A stretch of DNA of 8,857 nt. Source: an uncultured Kangiella sp. GTDB lineage: Bacteria > Pseudomonadota > Gammaproteobacteria > Enterobacterales > DSM-103792. The stretch lies in contig CAMLNB010000143.1 in the NCBI GenBank assembly GCA_946481205.1, positions 1-8,857 of the forward strand, written 5' to 3'. Below the pieces are notes generated by a model. That model did not search any database and was not told where the DNA came from. It saw only the letters and a list, made by a program, of their open reading frames with translations. Shown piece after piece: positions 1 through 6,910 of this stretch. How positions within the stretch are numbered: the first letter of the stretch is position 1; every line of letters starts with the position of its first letter. The position numbers were made by a program, and so were the translations under genes.

Positions 1-145
1 GCTCGCCTCCCTCCTCACTGATGTGCGTGATGCGATCGAACATCAGCATGTTGGGAGCCGGCAGCTGAGCGTTACCCGGGCCGAACATGCGGCCTTCGGC
101 ACACTCCAACAATTGCTCCCGGTTGAAAGAAGACGGTCTGGACAT
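1..145 (-). CDS. fabA: FabA, 3-hydroxydecanoyl-ACP dehydratase/isomerase (N-terminal 48 residues only)
   Basis: This is the start of the bifunctional enzyme that dehydrates beta-hydroxyacyl-ACP and isomerises trans-2- to cis-3-decenoyl-ACP, the branch point of anaerobic unsaturated fatty acid synthesis in the cytoplasm. The gene runs off the left edge, so the catalytic His and Asp of the hot-dog fold are not visible. What is visible is diagnostic: a short polar start ([20 protein letters not shown]), then [20 protein letters not shown] at about residues 21-40. The LPAPNMLM block is the hallmark of the FabA N-terminus. It ends at HISEEGGE at the edge. The ATG at 143-145 is preceded by GGAG with a 6-base spacer, which supports this start. 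It is transcribed divergently from the M20 peptidase gene, with a predicted promoter and FadR-like site in the shared upstream region. FabZ is unlikely, because it lacks this N-terminal block. Confidence 0.92.
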   Translation of the reverse strand, partial: MSRPSSFNREQLLECAEGRMFGPGNAQLPAPNMLMFDRITHISEEGGE

Positions 146-250
146 CGAGGACTCCGGCGGCGCTACGTTCATCAAGTTGAAACAATCGCCGTCTGATACG
201 TGGACAAAGTCGCCAAGGCTCAATGATGTAGCCCCGACGATGGACGCGGT

Positions 251-259
251 ATTATGCCA
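251..259 (-). promoter_or_regulatory. Predicted fabA promoter (extended -10 box)
   Basis: Read on the minus strand, bases 259 down to 251 are TGG-CATAAT: a TGn extension followed by a hexamer matching TATAAT at five of six positions. This predicts transcription starting near 244, with a leader of about 100 bases before the fabA ATG. The sequence 17 bases upstream (279-274, ACCAGC) is a very poor -35 box. An extended -10 with a weak -35 is what an activator-dependent promoter looks like, and a FadR-like palindrome covers the -35 position. The site is inferred from sequence only. Confidence 0.5.
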
Positions 260-273
260 GTCAGGCTTTTTTC

Positions 274-288
274 GCTGGTCTGACCAAC
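274..288. promoter_or_regulatory. FadR-like operator in the fabA / M20 peptidase intergenic region
   Basis: Bases 276-286 are TGGTCTGACCA, a perfect 11-base palindrome around T281. The flanking bases give CGCTGGTCTGACC, close to the E. coli FadR operator consensus (AGCTGGTCCGAC, then NTGTT). The left half and the GAC match well; the outer right half matches poorly. The centre lies at about -37 relative to the predicted fabA start. In E. coli, FadR activates fabA from a site centred near -40, so position and orientation fit activation. The same site lies between the M20 peptidase gene and any promoter upstream of it, so an effect on that gene is possible but unsupported. No fadR gene is in the window. 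Confidence 0.5.
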
Positions 289-296
289 CTATACAA

Positions 297-314
297 CTGG
301 CCAGACCCCAGACC
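297..314. repeat. Short palindrome and tandem 7-mer upstream of the M20 peptidase gene
   Basis: CTGGCCAG (297-304) is a perfect 8-base palindrome. It overlaps two head-to-tail copies of CCAGACC (301-307 and 308-314). CAGACC is the reverse complement of GGTCTG in the FadR-like palindrome at 277-282, so this short stretch carries three related half-sites. They could be auxiliary regulator contacts or a weak transcript hairpin. The rest of the 146-334 gap shows no gene. Confidence 0.35.
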
Positions 315-334
315 GACTTAATGGAGACCGCCCC

Positions 335-1735
335 ATGACAACTGGAGCCCATTCGATTCCTGACTTTCTGGAAAAGTTCTGGGAACAGGACATTTTGCCG
401 ACACTGGCGGATTACATTCGCATTCCCAACAAATCGGTGCATTTTGATCCGGATTGGGCAAAAAACGGCCACATGGATCGCGCGATTGAGCTGGTTGCCG
501 ATTGGTGCCGCAAACACCCACTGCCAGACATGAAACTGGAAGTGCATCGGCTACCGGGCCGCACGCCGGTGTTGCTGGTCGACGTGCCCGGCAACGGTCA
601 GGGTAATACCCTGGTTTACGGACATCTCGACAAGCAACCGGAATTCACTGGTTGGGCGGAAGGCTTGGCGCCTTGGGAACCGGTGCGACGTGACGACAAG
701 TTATATGGCCGCGGCGGCGCCGATGACGGTTATGCCATCTTCGCGTCGTTCGCCGCGCTGCACTGGCTGCTGCAATCCGGCCGGCAGTTCGGCCGCACCG
801 TGATGCTGATCGAATGCTCGGAAGAAAGCGGCTCGCCGGATCTGCCGGCTTACATGGAGGCCTTGTCGGCGCGCATTGGCCAACCGGAGTTGGTAGTCGC
901 ACTCGATTCGATGTGTGGCAATTACGAGCAGTTCTGGTCGACCACGTCCTTGCGCGGCAACATGCTCGGCACACTGAAAGTGGAAGTGCTGACCGAAGGT
1001 GTGCACTCCGGCGCCGCCAGCGGCATTGTGCCGTCATCGTTCCGCATTCTTCGCGAGCTGCTGGATCGCATCGAAAACAGCAACACCGGTGAAATTCTGC
1101 CGGAGTTTCTGAAGACGCAAATCCCGACTTATCGCGTCGCCGAATCGGCCTACGCTGCCGAAGTGTTGAACACCGAAATCGCGTCGTCCTATCCCTTTGT
1201 CAGCGGCATGCGCCCGGTCACCCGCGACTATAGCGAGCAACTGCTGAATAACACCTGGCGCACCACACTCTGCGTCACCGGTGTGGATGGCATGCCAACA
1301 CTCGCCAATGCCGGCAACACCCTGCGGCCCTACACCACGGTGAAATTGAGCCTGCGACTGCCACCGGATCTGGATGCCAAACACTGCGCCGTCGAGCTGA
1401 AAAAACTGCTCGAACGGGATCCGCCGTATGGCGCCAAAGTCACGTTCGACATTGGCGGTGCCGACACCGGCTGGAACGCACCGGCGTTCACAGCGAAACT
1501 GAACGAGCAATTGCAGGAAGTGTCGCAGCGCTACTTCGGCAAACCGGCAGTGGCTTACGGCTGCGGCGGCACCATCCCGTTCATGCGTTTCCTGTCCGAT
1601 CGGCTGCCGAACGCGCAATTCGTTGTGACGGGCGTACTTGGTCCGCACTCCAATGCCCATGGCCCGAACGAATTTCTGCACATCCCGATGGTGAAAAAAG
1701 TGACGGCCTGCGTGGCGGATCTGCTGGCCCGCTAG
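335..1735 (+). CDS. M20-family zinc dipeptidase (carnosinase/DapE-ArgE superfamily)
   Basis: This is a predicted cytoplasmic dinuclear zinc hydrolase that cleaves dipeptides or related amide bonds. The M20 metal-site motifs appear in order: YGHLDKQPE with H97 and D99; [10 protein letters not shown] with D130 as the likely bridging ligand; CSEESGSPD with E163 as the likely general base and E164 as a ligand; ALDS with D191; and NAHGPNE with H442. H224 in [10 protein letters not shown] lies in the lid/dimerisation domain inserted between the two halves of the catalytic domain. The 466-residue length is normal for M20 dipeptidases. There is no signal peptide or membrane segment. The start is supported by GGAG at 323-326, 8 bases upstream. 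The next gene downstream is a secreted M36 protease on the same strand 71 bases away, which suggests a role in peptide catabolism. Motifs alone do not fix the substrate, so no symbol is given. ArgE and DapE proper are shorter and less likely. Confidence 0.9.
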   Translation: MTTGAHSIPDFLEKFWEQDILPTLADYIRIPNKSVHFDPDWAKNGHMDRAIELVADWCRKHPLPDMKLEVHRLPGRTPVLLVDVPGNGQGNTLVYGHLDKQPEFTGWAEGLAPWEPVRRDDKLYGRGGADDGYAIFASFAALHWLLQSGRQFGRTVMLIECSEESGSPDLPAYMEALSARIGQPELVVALDSMCGNYEQFWSTTSLRGNMLGTLKVEVLTEGVHSGAASGIVPSSFRILRELLDRIENSNTGEILPEFLKTQIPTYRVAESAYAAEVLNTEIASSYPFVSGMRPVTRDYSEQLLNNTWRTTLCVTGVDGMPTLANAGNTLRPYTTVKLSLRLPPDLDAKHCAVELKKLLERDPPYGAKVTFDIGGADTGWNAPAFTAKLNEQLQEVSQRYFGKPAVAYGCGGTIPFMRFLSDRLPNAQFVVTGVLGPHSNAHGPNEFLHIPMVKKVTACVADLLAR

Positions 1736-1773
1736 CTAGGCTGACCCGTATCAGTTCCTGTAGCCCAAGAAAT

Positions 1774-1791
1774 GCCGGGCGAAGACCCGGC
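1774..1791 (+). other. GC-rich hairpin between the two peptidase genes
   Basis: GCCGGG (1774-1779) and CCCGGC (1786-1791) form a perfect 6-bp all-GC stem with a CGAAGA loop, midway between the M20 stop and the M36 start. No T run follows, so it is not a standard intrinsic terminator. It sits only 5 bases before the GGAGG ribosome binding site of the M36 gene, so it may instead affect translation start or act as an mRNA stability or processing element between co-transcribed genes. I saw no convincing promoter in the 1736-1806 gap. Confidence 0.4.
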
Positions 1792-1796
1792 GCAAC

Positions 1797-1802
1797 GGAG
1801 GA
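1797..1802 (+). promoter_or_regulatory. Strong ribosome binding site of the M36 protease gene
   Basis: GGAGGA lies 4 bases before the ATG at 1807 (5 if only GGAGG is counted). It fixes the start, since the ATG is followed directly by a typical signal peptide. Confidence 0.75.
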
Positions 1803-1806
1803 CAGC

Positions 1807-4800
1807 ATGCGTAGAAGTACGGTGACAGCAGCGGTTTTGAGTCTGATACCGGCGTTATGGTTGCCAACCGACCTGCTGGCAGCGCCCAGCGTGACTGTCG
1901 TACATCGCAACGACGACCAGCGGCCGAGCTATGTCCGCGTGCAGGACCTGACCCTACCCGGCCTTGGCGTCATCGCCAAGGATCAGGCACAAACCAGCGC
2001 GCGCTTGCTCAAGCAGTTCGCCGCGCCGGTTTACGGGCTCGATGAACAGGCGCAACAAGCACTCGGTGACGCCCAGCGGCAAAACCTGCGTGGCGGCGCA
2101 AGCTACTACCTCTGGCAACAGGCATTTGACGACGTTCCGGTGTTTCAGGGCCGCTTGCGTGCGCTGGTGGACGGCAATCAGAAAGTGCGCGTGCTGACCG
2201 GCTCCGTTGCGCAGTCCGCACCGGTTGCTCGCCACAGTCTGTCTGCGCAAAGCGCGGAGCAGCAGCTGCAGCCGGCATTGGCGGCAATTGGCTTGCCAAA
2301 GCAAACTCCGAGTTTGGCACCACACGGCGCGCACCAATGGCGCTGGCAAGCGGACGATGCCGCACTCCGCGATAACGATAAACCGCAACTCAGCAACGTG
2401 CGTGTGCAAGCCATCTATGCCCACGACAGCAAACAAGATCTGGTGCCGGCCTGGCAGTATGAAATCCGCTTGGCATATGGTCGACGCAACGCGCTCTGGG
2501 AGTTGGTTGTCAGCGAAAATGGCGAGCTGTTAAGCAAGCGCTCCTTGACCCGAAACGCCGCGTACAGCTACCGCGTTTATGGCGATAGCAGCAGCGCCCT
2601 GCCGTACCCGCACCGGCCGTTCGATGGCCCTTTTGGCGATCAGACGCCGCGCTTGGCTACCGATCCAGCGCCGACCGTTTACGTCGCGCAAAACAATCTC
2701 TTGATCGATAACTTGTCGGTCGATCAGAACGACCCATGGTTGCCCGATAACACCACAGTGCTGAGCGGCAATCACGCCGATGTCTATCTGGATGTTTCAG
2801 GCGGCGACGGATTCAGTGGCGGCGCCGATCGGCGCGTGTCGACCTCGTCCGCCGGGCAATTCCATTACAGCTTCGATGGTAATCAAGACGTCCGCAGCAG
2901 CACCAACAATCAAAATGCGGCAATGGTGCAGGCCTTCTATGTCAGCAATTGGTTGCACGACTTTTTCTACGACGCCGGTTTTGTCGAGATTGAAGGCACC
3001 GCCCAGCTCAGCAACTACGGCCGCACCGATACCTCGCTCGAAGACGACCGCTTGCTGATTGAGGTACAGGATTTCGATGGCACCAACAATGCCAATATCA
3101 GTGTCCCAGTCGATGGCGGTTCGCCGGTCATGCAGGTCTTCCTGTTCGACGGCCCGACCACGCACAGCGTTACCGTCAGCGGCGCGCTGAACGCCAGTTA
3201 CATCAACGGCCGCGCCTCGTTCGGCCCGGGCAACTTCAATCAAACTGGCCAACTGGTGTTGATGCGCGATGGCGTTGCCCCGAACGAAACCGACGGCTGC
3301 GAAACGCTGACCAATGCCGCCGAATTGGCCGGTCGTATCGCGTTGGTGGATCGCGGCAACTGCAATTTTATCGACAAGGTCAATCGCGCCCAGCAGGCCG
3401 GTGCCTTGGCCGTTTTGGTGGCGAACAACACCACCGGCACCTTGACGATGGGCTTGCCTGATGGCACCCAACCGACGATCACCATCGGCTCATTGTTGGT
3501 CAGTCTCGCTGATGGTGCCGCGATCAAAGCGGCGATGGCAAATGGCGTGGTCAACGCGACGCTGACTCGCACCACCGCTACGCCGATAGACGGGGCTTTG
3601 GATTCGGCGCTGGTTGCTCACGAGTGGGGCCATTACCTGAACAACCGCCTGATATTCATCGGCTCAGGCAGTCAAGCCAATGGCATGGATGAGGGCTGGG
3701 CTGATTTCGTTGCGATGCTCGCGCTATCGCGCCCAAGCGATGCCAGTGCATTGACTGGCGCCTACGGTTTTTCCGGTCACGCGACCAATGACTTCTACAA
3801 CGGCCTGCGTCGTTTTCCCTATAGCGCCGATCTGGATATCAACGGCCTGAGCTTCCGCCATATCAGCAACGGCATCCACTTGCCGAACGGCAGCGCCGGC
3901 ACCAACAACAGCGAGGTACATAACACAGGCGAAGTCTGGGCCAGTGCGTTATGGGATGCCTACTTGTTATTGCTGCAGCAGCATGGTTTCGCGGAAGCGC
4001 AGGACCGTATGCGCCATTACTTGGTGGCAGGCCAGATAGCAACCACTGAAAACCCGGATTTTCTGCAAGCACGCACTGCCCAGCTGGACGCGGTGGCCGC
4101 CATCAACCCGGCCGACGTCACGCTGTTCCAGCAAGCATTCGCCAAACGCGGCATGGGCATCAATGCCGTTGCACCGAGCAAAACCAATGCCGAACAAACC
4201 GGCGTGGTCGAGAGTTTTGTGTGGACCACGACCGATGTGCCGAACGTCAACGCCGGTGCCGATCAGAACGTCCTGGCTAACGATCTTGTGACACTCAATG
4301 CCAGCGTGTCCGACAGCGACCCGATCGCCAGCGTCCGCTGGCGTCAGCTGAGCGGCCCCACCGTCACGCTCAGCAGCACCATTGATCAGACCGTGCAATT
4401 TACCGCCCCGACAGTCACGGCCACGACCGCACTGGTTTTCGAGTTCACCGCAACCGATGCGGCGATGGAACGCGCCACGGATCAGGTCACGATCAATGTA
4501 TTGCTCAGTCCGAACTCGGTGCCGACCGCGAACGCAGGAGCGGATCAAGCGGTCGATGAAAACACCACCGTGACCCTGACCGGTACCGGCACCGACAGCG
4601 ACGGCACCATCGCTGCCTATCGTTGGACACAAACCAGTGGCACAACGGTCACGCTGGCAACACCAAATGCAGCTTCGACAACGTTCACGGCACCGACGGT
4701 CAATGCCGACGCCCTGCTGACCTTCCAGTTGACGGTTACCGACAACGTCGGCAACACCGCTAACGATACGGTTGCGGTCACGGTGCGCAATGTCGGCCTG

Positions 4801-4935
4801 ACGCCACCGCCGCCGACCAGCGGTGGTGGTGGCGGAGGTGGTGGCGGCTCTATGGCACTGACACTGCCGTTGCTGCTGTTGTTACTGAAACATCGGCTGT
4901 TACTGAAACATCGGCGGGGAAAACGCCAAGACTGA
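1807..4935 (+). CDS. Secreted M36 (fungalysin-type) metallopeptidase with PA domain, Ig/PKD-like repeats and GlyGly-CTERM tail
   Basis: This is a predicted extracellular zinc endopeptidase of 1042 residues. Residues 1-26 are a Sec signal peptide (MRRSTVTAAVLSLIPALWLP, then TDLLAA). Residues about 55-135 resemble an FTP propeptide (YYLWQQAFDDVPVFQGRLRA), so it is probably made as a zymogen. The catalytic region starts near 290 and includes NWLHDFFYDAGF (381-392). A PA domain is inserted at about 475-590, with a likely C498-C519 disulfide and the core AGRIALVDRGNCNF. The zinc site is HEWGH (H605, E606, H609) plus E629 in MDEGWADF. HNTGEVWASALWDAY (705-719) is the conserved M36 downstream block. 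Two Ig/PKD-like repeats follow (about 811-898 and 905-994), both opening with NAGADQ. The tail has TPPPPTS, nine glycines (1006-1014), a short hydrophobic stretch and basic residues. This matches GlyGly-CTERM proteins, which rhombosortase processes after type II secretion. The last hydrophobic/basic motif is duplicated. Folding of the insert and substrate range are inferred. Confidence 0.92.
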   Translation: MRRSTVTAAVLSLIPALWLPTDLLAAPSVTVVHRNDDQRPSYVRVQDLTLPGLGVIAKDQAQTSARLLKQFAAPVYGLDEQAQQALGDAQRQNLRGGASYYLWQQAFDDVPVFQGRLRALVDGNQKVRVLTGSVAQSAPVARHSLSAQSAEQQLQPALAAIGLPKQTPSLAPHGAHQWRWQADDAALRDNDKPQLSNVRVQAIYAHDSKQDLVPAWQYEIRLAYGRRNALWELVVSENGELLSKRSLTRNAAYSYRVYGDSSSALPYPHRPFDGPFGDQTPRLATDPAPTVYVAQNNLLIDNLSVDQNDPWLPDNTTVLSGNHADVYLDVSGGDGFSGGADRRVSTSSAGQFHYSFDGNQDVRSSTNNQNAAMVQAFYVSNWLHDFFYDAGFVEIEGTAQLSNYGRTDTSLEDDRLLIEVQDFDGTNNANISVPVDGGSPVMQVFLFDGPTTHSVTVSGALNASYINGRASFGPGNFNQTGQLVLMRDGVAPNETDGCETLTNAAELAGRIALVDRGNCNFIDKVNRAQQAGALAVLVANNTTGTLTMGLPDGTQPTITIGSLLVSLADGAAIKAAMANGVVNATLTRTTATPIDGALDSALVAHEWGHYLNNRLIFIGSGSQANGMDEGWADFVAMLALSRPSDASALTGAYGFSGHATNDFYNGLRRFPYSADLDINGLSFRHISNGIHLPNGSAGTNNSEVHNTGEVWASALWDAYLLLLQQHGFAEAQDRMRHYLVAGQIATTENPDFLQARTAQLDAVAAINPADVTLFQQAFAKRGMGINAVAPSKTNAEQTGVVESFVWTTTDVPNVNAGADQNVLANDLVTLNASVSDSDPIASVRWRQLSGPTVTLSSTIDQTVQFTAPTVTATTALVFEFTATDAAMERATDQVTINVLLSPNSVPTANAGADQAVDENTTVTLTGTGTDSDGTIAAYRWTQTSGTTVTLATPNAASTTFTAPTVNADALLTFQLTVTDNVGNTANDTVAVTVRNVGLTPPPPTSGGGGGGGGGSMALTLPLLLLLLKHRLLLKHRRGKRQD
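4822..4848 (+). repeat. Nine-glycine GGN codon tract of the GlyGly-CTERM linker
   Basis: Nine consecutive glycine codons (mostly GGT and GGC, one GGA) mark the junction between the folded protease and its membrane tail. Just upstream, the proline codons CCACCGCCGCC (4804-4814) are complementary, with one mismatch, to GGCGGAGGTGG (4831-4841), so the mRNA could pair here. Such simple-sequence tracts can change length by slippage in units of three without breaking the frame. Confidence 0.7.
4880..4914 (+). repeat. Tandem 18-base duplication in the M36 C-terminal tail
   Basis: TGTTACTGAAACATCGG occurs at 4880-4896 and again at 4898-4914, identical over 17 bases with a period of 18. The copies are in frame and encode LLLKHR twice in a row, so the tail reads LLLLLLKHRLLLKHRRGKRQ. 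Perfect identity over adjacent copies indicates a recent in-frame duplication. Confidence 0.9.
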
Positions 4936-4967
4936 AAAAAAAGGCCCGACATGTCGGGCCTTTTTTT
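4935..4967. terminator. Bidirectional intrinsic terminator between the M36 gene and acpS
   Basis: GGCCCGACATGTCGGGCC (4943-4960) is a perfect 18-base palindrome, flanked by eight A (4935-4942) and seven T (4961-4967). On either strand it gives a GC-rich 7-bp stem with a CATG tetraloop followed by a U run, and A-U pairs can lengthen the stem. It starts at the last base of the M36 stop codon and ends 15 bases from the acpS stop, so it should end transcription of both convergent units. Confidence 0.93.
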
Positions 4968-4982
4968 GTATCGCCATCTGAG

Positions 4983-5366
4983 CTATTCAGTTTCCAGTAC
5001 CGCGAAAGCCAGCGCGTGGTCGCGTTCATCGCTGATGCTCAAATGGCAATGCCGGGCCCGCATCGCCTGCAAGCGATCTTGTGCGCCGCCGTGCAGAATC
5101 ACATGTGGCTTGCCGCGCTCATCATTGGCAATCTCGATATCGTTGAGGTTCACACCTTCGGCAATGCCGGTACCCAGCGCTTTCGATACCGCTTCTTTGG
5201 CAGCAAAGCGTTTGGCCAGATAGCGCGCCTGATGCTGGGTTTCCTGAAAACGAAGCATCTCATTGGCATGCAGCACACGTTCGACAAAGCGATCACCGTG
5301 CCGGCCAAGCACTTCCTCGATCCGCTTGATTACAACGAGATCGGTGCCGATACCGACGACGGCCAT
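4983..5366 (-). CDS. acpS: Holo-[acyl-carrier-protein] synthase
   Basis: This cytoplasmic enzyme transfers 4'-phosphopantetheine from coenzyme A to the serine of acyl carrier protein, activating it for fatty acid synthesis. The protein has 127 residues, a normal AcpS length. The two family signatures are present: GIGTDLV at residues 5-11 with the magnesium-binding D9, and FAAKEAVSK at 54-62 with E58 as the second metal ligand and K62. [13 protein letters not shown] near the end matches the conserved C-terminal strand. The start codon at 5366 puts the GIGTD motif at the usual distance from the N-terminus and has a strong GGAGGAGG site 7 bases upstream. The gene is last in the rnc-era-recO-pdxJ-acpS operon. 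Its first 37 bases overlap the end of pdxJ in another frame, so translation is probably coupled. Confidence 0.96.
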   Translation of the reverse strand: MAVVGIGTDLVVIKRIEEVLGRHGDRFVERVLHANEMLRFQETQHQARYLAKRFAAKEAVSKALGTGIAEGVNLNDIEIANDERGKPHVILHGGAQDRLQAMRARHCHLSISDERDHALAFAVLETE

Positions 5367-6112
5367 GGCCTCGCCTCCTCCATCAAGCGTTTGATTTCGC
5401 GCACCGCCTGCTCAAGCCCGACAAACAAGGCACGCGCTACAATGGCATGACCAATATTGAGCTCGTAAAGCTCGGGAATACGCGCAATGGCCTGCACATT
5501 GTGATAATGCAAGCCATGGCCTGCATTGACGATCAAACCGCGGCGCGCCGCGAACTTGGCGGCATGGGCGATGCGCTGCAATTCATGCTTCTGGGCTTCG
5601 CCTTCGCTCTCGGCGTAAGCACCAGTATGCAGCTCGATATACGGCACGCCGCAGCGCACCGCAGCTTCAATCTGCGTTTCATCGGCATCGATAAACAACG
5701 AGACCAAAATGCCGTGCTGGGCCAAGCGTTGGCAGGCCGCTTTGATCTGCGCTTCATGACCAAGCACATCGAGACCGCCTTCGGTCGTCAACTCTTCTCG
5801 CTTCTCGGGTACCAAGCAGCAATAGGTCGGTTTGATCTCGCAAGCGATGCCGAGCATCTCCTCCGTCACCGCCATTTCCAGATTCATCCGGGTGCTGAGG
5901 GTTTCTTTCAGAATGCGAACATCGCGATCGCGGATATGGCGACGGTCTTCGCGCAGGTGCACCGTAATGCCGTCGGCACCGGCTTGTTCTGCGAGCAGTG
6001 CCGCCTGCACTGGCTCGGGGTAGCGCGAGCCGCGCGCATTACGCACGGTGGCAATGTGATCAATATTGACGCCGAGCAGACAAGGGCCTCGGTGCAGATG
6101 ATTGGCATTCAT
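5330..6112 (-). CDS. pdxJ: Pyridoxine 5'-phosphate synthase
   Basis: PdxJ condenses 3-amino-2-oxopropyl phosphate with 1-deoxy-D-xylulose 5-phosphate to make pyridoxine 5'-phosphate, the last ring-forming step of the DXP-dependent vitamin B6 pathway. It is a TIM-barrel enzyme of the cytoplasm. Family blocks are near identical to E. coli Pdx[16 protein letters not shown] (14-28), [16 protein letters not shown] (45-60), [12 protein letters not shown] (76-87), [18 protein letters not shown] (99-116), [12 protein letters not shown] (140-151), VNAGHGL (195-201, H199 the conserved catalytic His) and [12 protein letters not shown] (217-228). The protein has 260 residues, longer than the 243 of E. 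coli. The extra length is partly at the N-terminus (MNANHLHRG) and partly a 12-residue tail ([12 protein letters not shown]) read over the start of acpS. The ATG lies 10 bases after the recO stop codon begins to be passed (9 untranslated bases), and no strong Shine-Dalgarno is evident, so coupling to recO is likely. Confidence 0.96.
   Translation of the reverse strand: MNANHLHRGPCLLGVNIDHIATVRNARGSRYPEPVQAALLAEQAGADGITVHLREDRRHIRDRDVRILKETLSTRMNLEMAVTEEMLGIACEIKPTYCCLVPEKREELTTEGGLDVLGHEAQIKAACQRLAQHGILVSLFIDADETQIEAAVRCGVPYIELHTGAYAESEGEAQKHELQRIAHAAKFAARRGLIVNAGHGLHYHNVQAIARIPELYELNIGHAIVARALFVGLEQAVREIKRLMEEARPWPSSVSAPISL
5374..5381 (-). promoter_or_regulatory. Ribosome binding site of acpS, inside pdxJ
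   Basis: On the minus strand this is GGAGGAGG, 7 bases before the acpS ATG. It is also read as the Met-Glu-Glu-Ala codons near the PdxJ C-terminus. It decides the acpS start and shows that acpS translation initiates within the pdxJ coding region. Confidence 0.8.
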
Positions 6113-6122
6113 GAGCTGCGAT

Positions 6123-6893
6123 CTACCTTTCCTGAACTTCAGCGCCGGATGCGGGCACGACGCCGGTTTGAACTATCGTGGCTTCATCAGCCAACTGCTT
6201 AAGAACCTGCCGGGCACGCCACAGCTCACGCGTATGCAGTGGCTGGGAACCCAGATGCGCCGCCAACAACAGCCGCAACAAACGCTTGGCTTCGGTCGGC
6301 TGCTGCTGCCAATTATGGGTGGCAAAAGCGAGCAAGTCATCACCGCGGAAGCTGTTGGTCAGCGACTCCGCGCGGTAAATACCCCGATCCGCGTGGACCT
6401 GATAACGCACATCGGGTTGCAGTGTTTCGCCTTGCTCATCCATATCGAGCGCGATGCCATAGCCAAGATCTGATAACAACGACCACTCAAATGCGCGCAG
6501 TATCGCGGCGGCCATCGAATCAGAGTCGACCAGACTGAGCTGCTGCAAGCTGCGCTCGTAGCAATCGAACAGGAGTCCGTGGCTGTCTTGTTCAGGCAAC
6601 AAGCGCAACAACAGCTCATTGCAATACAGTGCGCACAAACCACTGTCCGCTGGCAACGACCAGGCTGTTGCCAGCGCATCGGCATCCGTCAGATAGAAGT
6701 AATCTCGGCGACGATTGAGCTGAATATGCAGTGGCACAAACGGCTGCAAAAGCCCCGACAATGGCGAGCGCTTCTTGCCTTTGATGCCGCGGGCAGCGAC
6801 GCGGAGACGGCCACGCTCGCGGCAAAACACATCCATCAGAACACTGGTATCGCGCCAGGGTTTGATGTGCAGGATATAGGCGCGTGAATCCAT
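6123..6893 (-). CDS. recO: DNA repair protein RecO
   Basis: RecO, with RecR and RecF, loads RecA onto SSB-coated single-stranded DNA during gap repair, and it also anneals complementary strands. The N-terminal OB-fold carries the expected pattern: [20 protein letters not shown] (4-23), [16 protein letters not shown] (27-42) and [12 protein letters not shown] (48-59). A helical C-terminal domain follows, with [15 protein letters not shown] (88-102), the [18 protein letters not shown] block (131-148) and [15 protein letters not shown] near the end. No CxxC zinc module is present, as in E. coli RecO. Length (256) is slightly above the 242 of E. coli. The ATG lies 17 bases after the era stop and has no clear Shine-Dalgarno, so it probably depends on coupling to era. 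Its place between era and pdxJ is the conserved gammaproteobacterial order. Confidence 0.95.
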   Translation of the reverse strand: MDSRAYILHIKPWRDTSVLMDVFCRERGRLRVAARGIKGKKRSPLSGLLQPFVPLHIQLNRRRDYFYLTDADALATAWSLPADSGLCALYCNELLLRLLPEQDSHGLLFDCYERSLQQLSLVDSDSMAAAILRAFEWSLLSDLGYGIALDMDEQGETLQPDVRYQVHADRGIYRAESLTNSFRGDDLLAFATHNWQQQPTEAKRLLRLLLAAHLGSQPLHTRELWRARQVLKQLADEATIVQTGVVPASGAEVQER

Positions 6894-6910
6894 GGCAATA
6901 GCGGCGACGG

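Noticed and set aside
290..295. TATACA as a -10 box for the M20 gene
   Set aside because: The hexamer is a modest match, and the sequence 17 bases upstream (a T run) is not a believable -35; I kept no promoter call for this gene.
87..338. 83-codon plus-strand frame across the fabA start and intergenic region
   Set aside because: It runs antisense to the fabA N-terminus and through the predicted promoter and operator, and has no family resemblance.
1034..1681. 215-codon minus-strand frame inside the M20 gene
   Set aside because: It is antisense to the conserved M20 catalytic region and no protein family is recognisable.
2797..3471. 224-codon minus-strand frame inside the M36 gene
   Set aside because: It lies opposite conserved M36 and PA-domain coding sequence, with no family motif and no plausible ribosome binding site or context.
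3967..4632. 221-codon minus-strand frame inside the M36 gene
   Set aside because: It is a shadow of the M36 C-terminal and Ig-like repeat coding sequence; its glycine-rich, repetitive composition mirrors the sense codons.
4822..4848. Possible G-quadruplex in the glycine codon tract
   Set aside because: The runs are only GG doublets, which form weak two-tier quadruplexes at best; the tract is fully explained by the polyglycine linker.
4951..5223. 90-codon plus-strand frame beginning in the terminator
   Set aside because: Its start lies within the terminator stem and the rest is antisense to acpS.
5447..6202. 251-codon open frame on the plus strand, opposite pdxJ
   Set aside because: It is antisense to a near-certain pdxJ, has no recognisable domain, and is explained by high GC and codon bias of the real gene.
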